From Ustulina deusta (taxonomy: Eukaryota; Ascomycota; Sordariomycetes; Xylariales; Xylariaceae), in contig JAJNNX010000054.1 of assembly GCA_023159155.1 (NCBI GenBank), forward strand, positions 248,001 to 312,000: a DNA stretch of 64,000 bases, given 5' to 3'. Position numbers and translations under genes: made by a program. Below, piece by piece: positions 26,663 to 39,524 of the stretch. The notes below the pieces were generated by a model. It saw only the letters and a list, made by a program, of their open reading frames with translations, was not told the DNA's origin and searched no databases. Position 1 is the stretch's first letter. Each line of letters starts with the position of its first letter.

Positions 26663-27469
26663 TTTATAATATATAGTAAGGTATATATTACTATTTTTTT
26701 AGTTAGTATATAGTTTATTAATATGTTTACTAATTGTATATTTAATTAAATTATTTTCTATAGCTTTTTATATACTTAAATTACTACTACTACTTCTTTT
26801 TCTATCGATCTATATTTTTTTTTAATATTACTAATAAGCTTAAATAAAAATATAATTAGCTTAACTTTTATTACTAGAATATTTTAGCCTAGTATTAATA
26901 TACTATTTTATTTGTTTTTTAATTAAAAAACTATTAATTTATAAGCTTTTTTATAAGCATTTATTTTAAAAAAGAAAAACTTATCTAGTTTATAATAATA
27001 AATAACATATTACGTATATAAATATTCCTATAACACTTTCTAGGTTTTTATTTCTTCTTTTATTAGTTCAAAAATAACTTTAAAAATAAAGCTTTATTTT
27101 GCTAATTTAGACTTTCTAATAAATAAATCTCCCTTTTTTTTTATTTAGGCTAATAAATTAATTTTTTATTATTATAATACTTTAATTTTATAATTAAACT
27201 AAACTATTCTGCAGCGTAACTAGCCAGCTATTCTAATATATATTTCTAAAGCTTTTAAAATATATAGCATTTCTAGTTTTTTAAATACTTTAATTCTATT
27301 ATCTATTTTAGTAACACTTTTGCTATTAATATTATACCTTAGTAACTATACTAACAAAAAAACAGCAAAAGATTTTAAAACATTAATATAAACTTTTGCT
27401 TTATTAAAAATATTTATTACTGTTTTTATATATTCTATATAAGTATTAAAATTGTTATTAAAAATAATT

Positions 27470-27795
27470 ATATTATTAATATAAGCTCGCACAAAAATAC
27501 AATATACAAAAAACAAGCGGTTTATAAACTTTTATATAAATATTAATAAGTTTTTAAATCCTATTAATACTACGTTTAATCTTTTAAAACCCTAGGGGCT
27601 AATAATAACTATTCTATTATAATATTTAAAATATATTAGCAATTAAAAAAAAAAGCTTAATATATCAAATAATATAAACTAGAGTTTACTAACTATATCT
27701 TTAATTATATTGTTCTAGCTAAGTAATAGATATATATCTAATATTATAATCTTGTTTAATAATCGCAGATCTACTACTAGTTAACCTTTTTTAGT
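27470..27795 (-). pseudogene. Reverse transcriptase remnant of the gypsy element
   Basis: In one minus-strand frame the sequence reads KKG, stop, LVVDLRLLNK, then further on KFINRLF and finally RAYINNIIIF. These match the order of conserved Ty3/gypsy reverse transcriptase blocks: the RLVVDLRLLN-type block, the FQ.FINR block and the catalytic Y-x-D-D box, here YINN because both aspartate codons read AAT instead of GAT. Several stops in this frame sit where Trp, Gln or Arg codons would be expected, which is what G-to-A and C-to-T change produces. The enzyme copies retroelement RNA into DNA; this copy cannot be functional. Confidence 0.8.
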
Positions 27796-30700
27796 ACTAT
27801 TAACCGTTTTCTAGACAATAAAAATAAAGCAAGCAACTAAAATAAGTTTGTTTATAAATATAAGTTTTTTTTAAACATATATTTCGTTATATTTAGTATT
27901 AAAAAACCTATAATTTTTAATACTTAATAAATATACCTTAATAGTTTTAAGCTAATCTTATTATTTATTTATTAGGTTTATTTGCATTTTTTGATTATCT
28001 AGCATAAATATAATATTTTTATTATAAAAAATATTATATTTGTTAAGCAGTTCGTAGATTCTCTCCGCTTATAACATATTGTTTACTACTATAGCTACTT
28101 TAGCTATTAATCTAATTATAAATATACCCGTTAGTCTTATTATTTTATAGGATAGTATGCTTATTTTTATAACTAGTATAGTTAAATTGCTTATTTATTT
28201 TTTTATAAAAAATACATATATTTTTTAAGCTTTTTTTCTGTTTAAGTACTTTACTATTTTGGTTTAGTTCTTTTAGCTTATATTATTTTCCTAATAATTT
28301 ATAATATTTATTTAATCAATAACTTAAACAATCTTGTTTTTTTAGTACTTAAAAATAATTTTTAATTTTTAATTTTTTTATATTATAATTAACTAGATAT
28401 ATAAGTTATAAATTATAACCTTTTTTAATAAATATTTATTTAATGTTATACTATAAGCTATATTTTGTTTTTTTTTAAAATAGTACAGCTTTACTATTCT
28501 ATTTTTTTTATTAATAAAAACTAGTAAATTAACAAACCCTATATTTACAAATATTATTATTATAGCAAATATAACTATTATATATATTATTAACACTTTT
28601 CAGATTAGTACTATTAAAAATAGCTTAGTTTTTGCTTTACTTTGCACCTCTAGTCCTAGTATTAACCTAAAAACACATATTTTTTTTATAAAATTAATTT
28701 TAACTCTATGTTTTAACATAAATTTTGTTCCAATTAATATTTTTAGTTTTAAATTATTAATTATATTTATTATTACTATAAAATATCTAAATATTATATT
28801 TTTTTTAATATGCCTTTTAATATATATATTAAAATCTATAGTTTAGGTAACTACTAACTATACCCCTATTTTATTAATAAGTATAGGGTTGATATATTAG
28901 AATCTTAGGTTTTTTGTAAAATTTTTAATAAAACTTTTGTTTACTAGTATACTAAAACATTTTATATTTAAGCAAACCTTAACTTTAAGGCTTTTAATAT
29001 TATTTTAAACAAAAATTTAAAAATATATAATCTTTTTTTTAATTTTTTTCTTAAGTAACAATTTTAAGTTTGCTTTAATAACTTATTTTAGTTAAATATT
29101 AATTTTTTGCCTAATTAATTTTAGTACAGTTAATATTATTAATATAAAATTTATCTATTTAATATTTTTTTTATTTAGTTTAGCTTATTTTATATAAATA
29201 TTTTTAATATAGTTTTTTATTATTTTTATTAAATAAAATATAATTTTGCACTTTATACAAATTCTTAATATTATACTTAAGTTTATTAATATATTTTTAT
29301 TTTTTAATATAGCATTTTAGTTATATATCTAATAGCTATTTATTTTATTATATTTAATAGCTATATATACTTTATTAGTTACTTCTGCTTTTTTTTTACT
29401 AAAATAAATATATTTTTTTATAGTTAAGTTTTTAGTTTTACTACTATTATTAAAATCTATATCCCAAACAACTTTTTTGCTATAATAATCCTATAATCTA
29501 TCTATATTTGGTTTTTGCTACTTAAAATATTAATAATATGCTTATTGCCTTTATTAATCTTTTTTATTTTAGTTATTAAACCTAATAATATATTAGTTAT
29601 TAAACCTAATGTTACGCTAGCTACTTTATTAATATATTCTAAAACAACTATTATTTTATTTTTAGTTATTCTAGTTGCCCTATTTTTTATAACCTAGCAA
29701 TAGCAATCTAATTTGCTATAATTAACCCTGTTTGTAGTAAAGTATTCTAAAATCCTAACGCTTTTAACTAAAATTTTATTATTATAAAACATTACTATTT
29801 TTATAGTTTAGCTAGTTTTGTTAGAACTAGTTAGCATTAACCGCTTTTTACTCTTTTTTTTTACTACTTTAAACATAATATTTAGTTTTAAACATAATTA
29901 CTATTGTTTTTTTAGTTAATACTAGCTATTGTTTTTTTAGTTTTTCTAAATATTTATTAATAATTTATTTTACTACTAGTTTTAACACAAGCTTTTATAG
30001 CTCAAGTAATAATAAGTTCTATAATTATATTAATAGTTATAAATCTTTAGTATTTCCCCAAGCTTTACTATACTTAAAAGCTTTTATAATATAAGTTCTA
30101 ATAAGCTTTCCTTATATAATATTTTTTATTATATATTTATAAATAAAAAACCAAACATTTACTATATTTAGTCAAATATTCTATTTTTTAATTAAGGCTT
30201 TTATAAATACTAATAGGGTTGCCTTATATTTCGCTATATTTTTTTTAAACAATTATTAAAACTACTATTATAATATATTTTCTTATAAAAAAATCTATTT
30301 TTTTATAGCTACTATAACAAACTTATCTTTTATATTACTTTATTTTTCAAAATATTAAACCCAAAAATAAATATTTATATAATTAATATTTTTGCTTTTA
30401 TAAAAAATCATATAACTTTTATTAAATTTTTTTAGTATATGAGGCCAAAAATATCCAATTTTTAATAGCTTTACTATTAAAAAGCCTATATAAATTATTA
30501 TAAATAGCTGTTTTGCTATAATAAAACTTTACTTTTAAGTTATATCTAAGTATTATTAAATAATAGCAATAAGCTAAGTTATATTATAAAACATTCTAGC
30601 TATTTATAAATTAATATTAGTTATATTTATTAAGTTCTAACTTATAATAGTAGTTTTTTATTATTATTAAATAAATCTAAACCTTTCTATTAATATAGTT

Positions 30701-31622
30701 ATTAGTTTTTTTAAATAAGCTAGCTTTTTTTTAGCTCCTAATTATTAATAAACGCAGCTTTTTAAAGTTTAAAATTTCTACTTATAAAAATAATTATCCA
30801 GTTCTTTACTAACTATAGCTTTATAAAAAAAATTTTTAACTTTAGTATAAGTATTATTAAAAATATTGTTTAGCTACTACTTTTTAAGTACTAGCTTTTT
30901 TATAAAATCTAATTTTTTGTTTTTGTTAAAAAAACAATCAAAAATATTAAAAATCTTTTAGTTCTAATCTAGTTAAATAACTTTAGTAAAAATATACTTA
31001 TATATATCATTTTTATATTTAATATTTTAGTAGTTAAGATTATTAAAAAAAAAATTATAGATTTATTTAACTTAAATTAAAACAAGCAATATTATATATA
31101 TTAATTTTATTTTAAAGTTTAACTTGTTTTTTTTTTAATTTTTATAACTATATTGTTATATTATAATTTACTTAAAGTATTATTTTTTGTACTAGTTCTA
31201 ATATCTAGTTATAAAATTAATATATTTTATTTTTTTTATAGCGTAACAAATAGTAGTTATTATTCTTAAAGCAGAACTAAAATATATATATTTTTTTTTG
31301 TTTTATATTACTATATAGTTACTAGAGCTTAAACTAATAAAAAATTAAAAGTTAAAGCGTAACTATTTAATTACTAAGCTTAGCTATAATAATTATTTAA
31401 ACTTAGATTAATAACTAAAATATAACAACTTATTAACTTTACTTGTGTTAGGCTAAATATAAAAATATTATAGTTAAGTCTAACTTTAATATTACTGCTT
31501 GAACTTTTTTAAAATATAACTTTATTAAAATCTTATTAATAATAAATAGTTTAACAAGCTTAAATATATATACTCCCTGTAACGCAAAAATCAAAAGTTT
31601 GTATTAGTAAATAAGCACTACT

Positions 31623-31787
31623 TATTACAGCAATTCAATTACTTATTAAAAATAACAATTATTATGTAAAGTATAAATAAATAATCTTCTTCTTTCTAAG
31701 TATAAAATTATAAGAACGTCTACCTACTTATAGACATAATAAACATGTTTATAGCTATGGCTGACATATCTATGGTTATGCCTATCA
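31623..31787 (-). repeat. 5' LTR of gypsy element
   Basis: 165 bp; on the minus strand it begins TGATAGGCATAACC. It is followed on the plus strand by the AGCTT target duplication (31788-31792). Confidence 0.85.
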
Positions 31788-31792
31788 AGCTT

Positions 31793-32324
31793 TAATTATA
31801 AAAAATTTAGTTATTTTTTTTAATAAAGTATTAATTATTATATTTTTTTGTTCTAATTAATATTAAAAAATAATATTAAAGTTTAATAAAAAGTTAGCCT
31901 AGTATATTTATTATATTAATAAAATCTATTTATTTAAAAAATATAATAAAGCTTAATAATTAATTACTATAAAAAACTTAATTTTAAAAAGTTCTAAGCA
32001 ATAATATTCTAAAATCTATACTATTACTAAAAGTTTATAGTTTTAAATTAGGTAGATTTGCTTAGTTAGTATTATTATTTTAAAAAAATATTTTATAGGT
32101 TTTTAGGTTATATTTTTTTATTATTACTAGATAACTTTTTTTATTATATTATATAAAATATTTATTTTTATTCGTATTAGTTAGCTAGGCTTAAAAAAAG
32201 CTAAAACAAATATTTTATATATTAATAGTTTTATATATTTAAAAGCTTATTTTTATTTTAGTCCTATTATAAATAGCTTATTTTTTTTTAATAATTGATT
32301 TAAAAAAGTAGTAATTTTATAGCC
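31793..32324. other. AT-rich RIP-degraded DNA
   Basis: Stops in all frames; nothing recognisable. It belongs either to the possible outer element (18857-38306) or to older repeats. Confidence 0.6.
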
Positions 32325-33002
32325 ATGGTGTGCTGGTGTCCTGGTGTCCTCGCTTAGGCAAAATATACCAGTATTAGGTTTGCCAAGCCTATATCTACTA
32401 ATTAGATATCTAGAACTAGCAATTATATTACTATAATGTTATATTGACCCTAATACTAAGGTTAGCTAAGCTTTATATTTAAAGAATATTTATGCTACTA
32501 TTTAAGTATTCTAATATTATTATTTTATTATAAATAGGACTAATATTACGTAATATAAATATTCTTTAATTTTTATTTTATTTTAAACATAGATTCTCTA
32601 GTTCAGAAATTACTATAGTTATAGTTTTATACCTTTACTAATTTGTTAGTACACCCTACTTAAGATTCTTATTATTTATATAGTACTATTGCTAGTCAAG
32701 CTTATAAATAGTGTACAGCAGACAAAATGGCTACTATATCTAAAAGACTTGGTAGTTTCCCTAGTGATCCCTTCCTAGATTTATATATCTACTATTTATA
32801 TAGACCTTACATAAATAAAAAGGATCTAATTTATGCTGGTCTGCATAATGTTTATATATATTTCTCTATTTATAAACATTCTTATAACTGTTCTTTTTAT
32901 ATAATAGCTTTGCTTTTTTTGTTTGCTCGATATATTATAGATTTAGATTTAAGCGTTCCTATTAATATAATTACTTTTATTTTAATTTTTTATATTAGTT
33001 AA
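32325..33002 (+). other. Less mutated patch with a 91-codon ORF of unknown nature
   Basis: The patch opens with TGGTGTGCTGGTGTCCTGGTG at 32328 and keeps CpA and CpC sites to about 32800. An ORF of 91 codons begins at 32727 (MATISKRLGSFPSDPFLDL...) after GTACAGCAGACAAA. The first half of the product looks like ordinary protein; the second half is rich in Ile, Tyr, Phe and Leu as AT-shifted DNA would give. It may be the leader and first codons of a retroelement gag-like gene. No family is recognised, and I do not think it is an active gene. Confidence 0.35.
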
Positions 33003-36000
33003 CTATATATTTTATAAGTTATTAATATTAATATTATAAATAGTACTATTAATTAAATTATTATTTTATTTAATAATAATAAGCGCTATTATAAGTTTAC
33101 TAATTAAAAATATTTTATTTATGCCTATTTTTTAGTTTAGATTATTACTAGACTATTTATTATTATATCTAGTAAATATTAATAAACTTAAAAATATATA
33201 AAATAATTTATTAAAAAAGCTTTTAAAACGTTTATATATTAAGCTTAAAAATAATATATAGCAAACAAAATAGTTATTATAGTTATTTTAAAAATAAGTA
33301 ATATATAGCTTTATATAAACTTGCTTAATTTATTAATTAGATTAAATAAAACAAAAAAAATATAATAGTTAAGCTTAGATCTAAGTTTACTAGACTTTTA
33401 TTTTATTTGCTTATAGTAAAAAAATTAGATAACAGATTTATTGTTTTTTGTACTAGACTAAAGGCATTTTTTAAATATAATAAAATAAAGGTATATTTAA
33501 GAGATAGAAGTATAAATATAAAAATATATATATTAAGGTTATATTTTATGTAGGTTATAAGTATTATTATAGATTTAGTGCTATATAATTACTTTAATAT
33601 AGCTAATAGTTATATTTATATTATTAGTATAAATAGAAGTAATTAGGATTAATTAGATAATAATACTAATAAACCTAGTAAACTTGTTTTATTTATATTT
33701 GATTTAGAGAATAAACGCTCCGTTTTTTTTTGGTTAGTTGCTAGGGTTTTAAAGTTTTATGTTTATTTAGATTAAGTTTAGAACTTATAAGTTAATTAAA
33801 AGTTAGATTTTAAAAATATTTTAATTTAGTTTAATTTAGGATTTAAAGCTAAGTATAAATTTAGTAATAGTAATAAATTGTATACTTGCGGGTTAAGTTC
33901 TGATTTTTATAATATTATTTTTGTTGTTATATTTTATATTTTATTATTTAGTATGGAGTAAACGTTATAAATGCTTAAAAATAGCAAAATAGATCTTAAT
34001 AATAAAAAAAGAAAAGTTTGTTGGTTAGAAAAGTCTAAAATATTTATTATTATTTTGGATAGGTTTATAAGTATTTTATTTTTTGTTATTAAGTATAGGG
34101 AAATAACTATAAAATTATATTAGTGTTTATTTTAAAAACTATTATTTTTATTATTTATTGCTTTTAGTATTAAATCTAGTACTTTTATGTTTTTTTTATA
34201 AACAGTAATTTATTTATTTTTATAAATATATAATTTTTTTTTAACTACTTTATATTTATACTTTAATATAACTTAAGGTTTTAATTAAATAGATATATAT
34301 AAAAAAGTCCTTATAATTTAAAATATACTTTTTATAAATATTTATTTATAACTAAAAAATTATTTTAATAATTAAAAATTTGTTTATAATATTAAAATAT
34401 ATTTTTATTACTTAGTAGTATATTATTAACTATAATATATTTATTATTACTATTAAATAGGAATATATTTTAATACTTATTTATATAATAATAAGAGCCG
34501 AGGCTTTGGCCCTATATTGTTTTATATATTTTAGTTAGACTATATAAGTATAAAAACTTAAGTTGTGCTATGTAAAATTAGCGATTTATATATATTTAAG
34601 ATTAGAACTATAAAAAAGTAGGTTTTGGCTTATTTTAGTATAGGAAAAGAAAGCTTAAAAAGGGGTAGTACCTCTCGGAAGTTAGTTTTTCCCCCCCGAA
34701 AAAGAGGCTTAAGCTTGCAGAGAAGTGTGGGTCCTTTTTAATAGGGCTTTTTTTTAGTAAGTGGGTTAGTACCTAACTAACTTTTCTAGGCAGAGCTTAT
34801 TTTAGATATATAAACTTATAAAAAAGTATAATTTATATATTTTTTTATTTAAATAATTATTTATTTAAATAATTATTTATTTAATTAGTTATTTTTATAA
34901 ATAGGACCTATTTTTTTATTATTTTAAATATAATATATTTAAGAACTAATAATTAAAATATATTGTTTATATATATTTTAATACTAGGGTAGTATAATAT
35001 TAAGTTTTTAGGTGCTATTTTTTTAAAACATAATATAAATTTTTTTTTAGATTTTATATTAACTATTTTTTTTTAAAAATTATTTTATATTTTTTTTAAA
35101 GATTTTTTAGTTTTTATATATTATTACTAATATATATTAATCTATTTTTAGATTTATATATATATTTCTAAGCAACTAATCGATTTTTAGTTCGGCTAAT
35201 ATTAAAGTAGTATTTATTTATATTAAAAAACTACAAATTTTTAATATTTTTTTTAGAGTTTTATTTTTTAATAATATAAAAGTAAAAAGTACTGTTTTAA
35301 TAAAATTTCTAAACTATATAGTATTAAACAAAGTATATTTGTTCGATACTTTATATAAAAATAAATAAGTTAAGGTTATATTTTAAATATATTAAAAATA
35401 TAGATTTTGTAGTAAGTTTAAATTTCTCCGTTTTATTTAATAGATCAGCAAGGTTAATTTTTTTACTTAACGCAAATAGTAAAAAAAATAAAGGATTAGA
35501 TATAAATAGTAATAATTCAGGTATTATTATAAATAATAGTGCTTAAATGTTTAATTTTATATTAAGTAAGGGGCTAATATTAAAATAATTATTAAAAATA
35601 ATAAATAAGTTATAGTCTGGTTGTTTATTTAGTAGGGTTGATATAGCCTAGATTTGACTAATTAGTAGTGCTATTATATAATATATATATAAAATAAAAA
35701 TATATTACTTTGTTTATTTTTTGTTCTAGTATTCTAATTATATAAACTATTATTGATTTTATTATTAGTTCATTTATATATTTTTAAACTAATATTTTCT
35801 CGATTTAGATTTAAAACATTATAGCAATTTAATATTACTAATATTTAAAATTAATATAATTTAGTTTTTTAAATATATATTTTTTTATTAATAATTAATT
35901 ATAAACTTATATTTAATTAATTTAAATTTAAGTATAAATAGAATAAAAATAGCGTTTAAGTTTATATTTTATTTAATAAAGTTTATAGCTAGTAATTTAT

Positions 36001-38159
36001 TTATAAACTTTTTTTTAAATAAAATAAACTATATAAATATTTAATATTAATAAAGCCTAGAAATATATTTTTTATTATTAAGTTCTAGTACTAGATTAAA
36101 TTTTAGTTATAATAGTAATAATATTTTAGATTTTCTTTTTAAAAAGAATTTTTTTAGGTATAATAATTAAAAAAGCAAAAAGTTTTATATTAATTTTATA
36201 TATTTAGGATTTTTTCTTTTTAAAAATAAGATTAGTTTATTATTAAAAATCTTTTATAATATTATAACTAAAATTAATAATTTAAAATACTTAGTTTTTA
36301 AACTATTAATTATTAATTTTTATAATATATATTAAATATTTATAAATTTTATTAATTATTTTGCTTTAATAATTATAAAATTTTTAAAATTTAGTTAAAT
36401 AAACTATTTTTATTTTTAATTATTGTTTAATTTATTATATAAATTTATAACTAATTATTAAAAAAATATAAATTTTAATATTATATAAAACTAAAGTTTT
36501 TATTTTAATATTATTAATTTATTTTAGTTATATATTTTAGTTAAAATAAATAAAAAAATTAATAAAAAAACTTTTATTAGTCCTATTTGTTTTTTAAATT
36601 AAATAAACTATTAAAGCTATTTTTATTATAGATTTTTTTTATTAATTAAATACTTAAAACTTTAAACTTTTAGTTCAAATAATTAATTAATAAGTGCTTT
36701 TTTTTATTATAAATAAAACAAGTTTTATTATTTTAATAAGTTTTTTTTTTTTATAGTTAGTATTTATTTTAATTATTTTAAAATTAATTAAAAATTAATA
36801 AATAAGTTTATTAACAATTTAATTATTTAAGTTAGATTTTTATTTAATTAAACTAATAAGTTTAATTTATTAATAGTTTTTATAAGTTTATTTAGTATTA
36901 TATATTAATTTAATAATTTTATTAATAAATAATTTATAAAAAATATTTAAATTTATAAAAACTTTATCTAAATTTTTTTTTTAAATTTATATAAAAATAG
37001 TTTTATAATTTATATTTTTATTATAACTTAATAAATTAATATTTTTAAATTAAACTATTAAATATAAAAATAAACTTATTAATATTTTTATTAGTTTTAT
37101 ATATATAAATTTAAAATATTTTATAAATAATAATTGCTTAATTAAAATTATAATAAATTATTAATAAAACTTAAATTATTTTAATAATATTATTAAATAA
37201 TTTTTTAATATATTTTTTTAATTAGTTTATAATATATTAAAATTAATTATTTTTAGTTTAAAATATAATAATATTTTTTTTTTTTTTATTAATTTATAAA
37301 CCTAATTATTAAATAAAGCTTTATTTTTTATAAACTTGCTAAAATTAATTTTTTATATTTTAGTTTTTTTAATATAAATAAAGTTTAAAGTATTAAAAAA
37401 TAAACTAATAAAATAAAAAACAAATAAAATAATAAAACTAAAAAATTTAAAATTAATATTTTTAAATATATTTTTTATTATTAAATTATAATTATTTTTT
37501 AAAAGTATTAAAATAAACATATTAAAAAATTAACGTTTTAATTTTTTTTTTTATTAAAAAAGTTCTATTAAAACTAATATAAAATTATAAGCTTATATAG
37601 TTATAATATTTTTTAATATATTTTTAAATATATTATTTATTTTAAGTTATTTTAGTTTTAGTTTAGATTTTATTTTTTTAAGTTTTAATTTTTAATTTTT
37701 TTTAGATTTTTTTTTAAATATTAGTTTATTTAAAACATTTATAAAAAAACTTTTTTTAAAATTATCTAATAATAAAAAGTTAACTATACTTAAAAATTAA
37801 AATTGTTTTAATTATTTAAAAACTAAAAATAAAATAAAAATATTTAAAGTTAGGTTTTTTATAAATTATTAATTTTTAAGTAGTATAAAAATTAAAAATT
37901 ATATTAAAATTATATTAAAATTAAATTTATATTATAAAATATATAATTTTTTATATTAAATATATAACAAAAAAAAATTTATTTATATTTTATTAATTAT
38001 AATCAAATAAAAAAATTTTATTTATTAAATACTTATTAATAAATAATTAAAAAGCTTAAAGTAGTATTATAATTAGTTAAATAAAGCTTTTATAGCTAGT
38101 TTATTAATATTATAAATAAAAACTCTAAGCTAAAAAAAATAAAAATCAAAAATCAAAAA
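33003..38159. other. AT-rich RIP-degraded DNA with one GC-richer speck
   Basis: No open frame of 60 codons over 5 kb. A less mutated stretch at about 34490-34800 contains AAAAAGGGGTAGTACCTCTCGG and a C-run (CCCCCCC) and then GGGTTAGTACCTAAC. No coding sense was found in it. Confidence 0.6.
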
Positions 38160-38306
38160 TTAGAGTTTATAAAATAAGTAAATATAAACTCTATATATAT
38201 AACTGCAGAGTTATAGGTTGGTCTGTGCGTAAACTTCCTATCTTATTGTTATATAGGTCTAAAATTCTTGCAAGTCTTACTAAGACTATACTAACTATTA
38301 TATATT
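38160..38306. repeat. LTR-like repeat, copy 2
   Basis: Direct partner of 18857-19002, 19.3 kb away. This copy retains more G/C (GGTTGGTCTGTGCGTAAAC against GGTTAATCCGTACATAAAC), although some sites differ in the other direction. Confidence 0.7.
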
Positions 38307-38939
38307 ATATATTATGCTTTTTCTTTTTTATTTTTAGTTTAAAGATTATTCTAACTTTATTGTTTTGTTTATATTAATAGTAAAAATATGCTAGCAAATA
38401 TTATTATAAACGTTTAACTCTAGTAAGCAAATATTATATTAAAAAAAATATATATAAAAAATTAAAAAGTTAAAAATAAAAAATAAAAAAAAAGTTTTCG
38501 AATAACTTTATAATGTTATATTAATAACGCTATAGTATTCTTTTTATAACGTAACTAGTAGCAACTAAAAGCTTAAGCTATAAAAAAAGCAAAAAAATAT
38601 GCTAAAAACTCCAGGTTATTAAAAAATCTAATCAAACGTTTAAATAATATAATACTTAAAATATTAATCATAATCTTAAATCTTACTTTTTTTCTTTAGA
38701 ATTGCTATAATAACTCGCAAGTTTTATTAATTTATAACTAGAATATTAATATATAATATATAAATACGCAGATTATAAAAAGTATATATAAAACAGCGTT
38801 TTATATTAGTAATACTACAAGTCTAATAGGTAAGAAAGTAGTTTATATTACGTAAGTTAATTAGTTTTTTATAGTTTATATAATAGTAATAGTGTTGCTT
38901 GGACAGGGGGTTGGTGCGCTAAACGTTATTAACGGTACA
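38307..38939. other. AT-rich DNA
   Basis: No gene recognised. Composition rises towards the island that begins near 38900 (CTTGGACAGGGGGTTGGTGCGC). Confidence 0.6.
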
Positions 38940-39470
38940 TTTAGCGTTCTAGTCCTGTTAGCAAAGGAAGCGGGCAATCGTAGCAGCAGTAGTAATGTTT
39001 ATCGGTTGTTCAGCAGCTTTATTTTTTTTGAATATGCCTGCATTAAATCCTAAGTCCGGTGTAGCGGCCTCTCGTCCATAATTAGGTGTGGGTTGCTGTG
39101 TAAGGAAAGGTGTATTAGGGGCCACTGCTAAGAATGCTAGGGATGATGCGATCAATTCTCCCAGAGAGAAGCTGTCTTTTTCGAGGCCCTCGTGGAGCCT
39201 CGGTGACACTTCTCGCCTTCCCATAATTCCGGAATGACCAGTCCTATGTGCGCCGAGATTTTCGGCAGGCATTGTCGATTCCAGATTGTGTTGGGTACAA
39301 ATCCAGTAATTCTTAAAGGTACCGCAGCAGGTTGGCTCACAACGCCAATGATGTCAATTTCGCGAGCTGGTAAAAGTGACGCCAGGCTTCTAGAACCAAA
39401 GGTACTACTAACAAGACCGCACTCATGAATGGTTCTGCAGGGTTTAGGGACCCACCGTACAACTTACCCT
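38940..39470 (-). pseudogene. GC-balanced gene relic, family not recognised
   Basis: A 0.55-kb island of normal composition in AT-rich DNA. Two overlapping minus-strand frames look partly protein-like: one reads VSQPAAVPLRITGFVPNT and SAHIGLVIPELWEGEK (39152-39340, open upstream to about 39430), the other, in a different phase, runs from 39272 to 38958 and ends ITTAATIARFLC. A third frame upstream reads AEPFMSAVLLVVPLVLEAW before a stop. The changes of frame suggest either a broken gene or a gene with introns that I cannot place. I recognise no domain. The right edge (39425-39524) is a repeat found again, AT-shifted, at 44831-44930. Confidence 0.4.
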
Positions 39471-39524
39471 TTTATAACATTATAATTATAAACGCACATA
39501 TATAACAAATATGCAGCAAATTTA
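39425..39524. repeat. Repeat copy at the edge of the relic island
   Basis: From TGAATGGTTCTGCAGGG to GCAGCAAATTT it matches 44831-44930. For the first 50 or so bases every difference is C here/T there or G here/A there. After that one small indel occurs. Confidence 0.75.

Larger units (their letters stand above)
20666..31787 (-). mobile_element. Ty3/gypsy LTR retrotransposon, RIP-inactivated, with nested insertion
   Basis: Both LTRs are 165 bp (20666-20830 and 31623-31787) and the element is flanked by an exact AGCTT duplication. The plus-strand LTR begins TATTACAGCAATTC (from TGTTAC) and ends CTATCA/CTATTA. Next to the left LTR the minus strand carries AAGGGAGGGGGTACT, a polypurine tract, so the element reads right to left and 20666-20830 is its 3' LTR. 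The minus strand at 27470-27795 encodes a mutated reverse transcriptase of gypsy type. Around 23190-23420 the minus strand shows LVKYIIK followed later by APDLVNKY, which resembles the ends of a chromodomain, as in chromoviruses; this is tentative. Stops occur in all frames, so it is dead. A 1.6-kb LTR-flanked element is inserted at 25073-26662. Without it the element is about 9.5 kb. Confidence 0.85.
18857..38306. mobile_element. Possible outer LTR element interrupted by a nested gypsy element
   Basis: A repeat of about 147 bp occurs in direct orientation at 18857-19002 and 38160-38306. Between the copies lies the 11.1-kb gypsy element (20661-31792 with its target duplication). Removing it leaves about 8.3 kb, a normal size for an LTR element. 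I could not identify a target duplication, TG...CA ends or coding domains for the outer element, so it may also simply be two copies of a dispersed repeat. Confidence 0.4.

Noticed and set aside
28393..28596. Short hydrophobic ORFs in the gypsy interior (also 29515-29697)
   Set aside because: Ile/Leu/Phe strings expected of AT-rich sequence by chance; they lie inside a dead retroelement, and the second is on the wrong strand.
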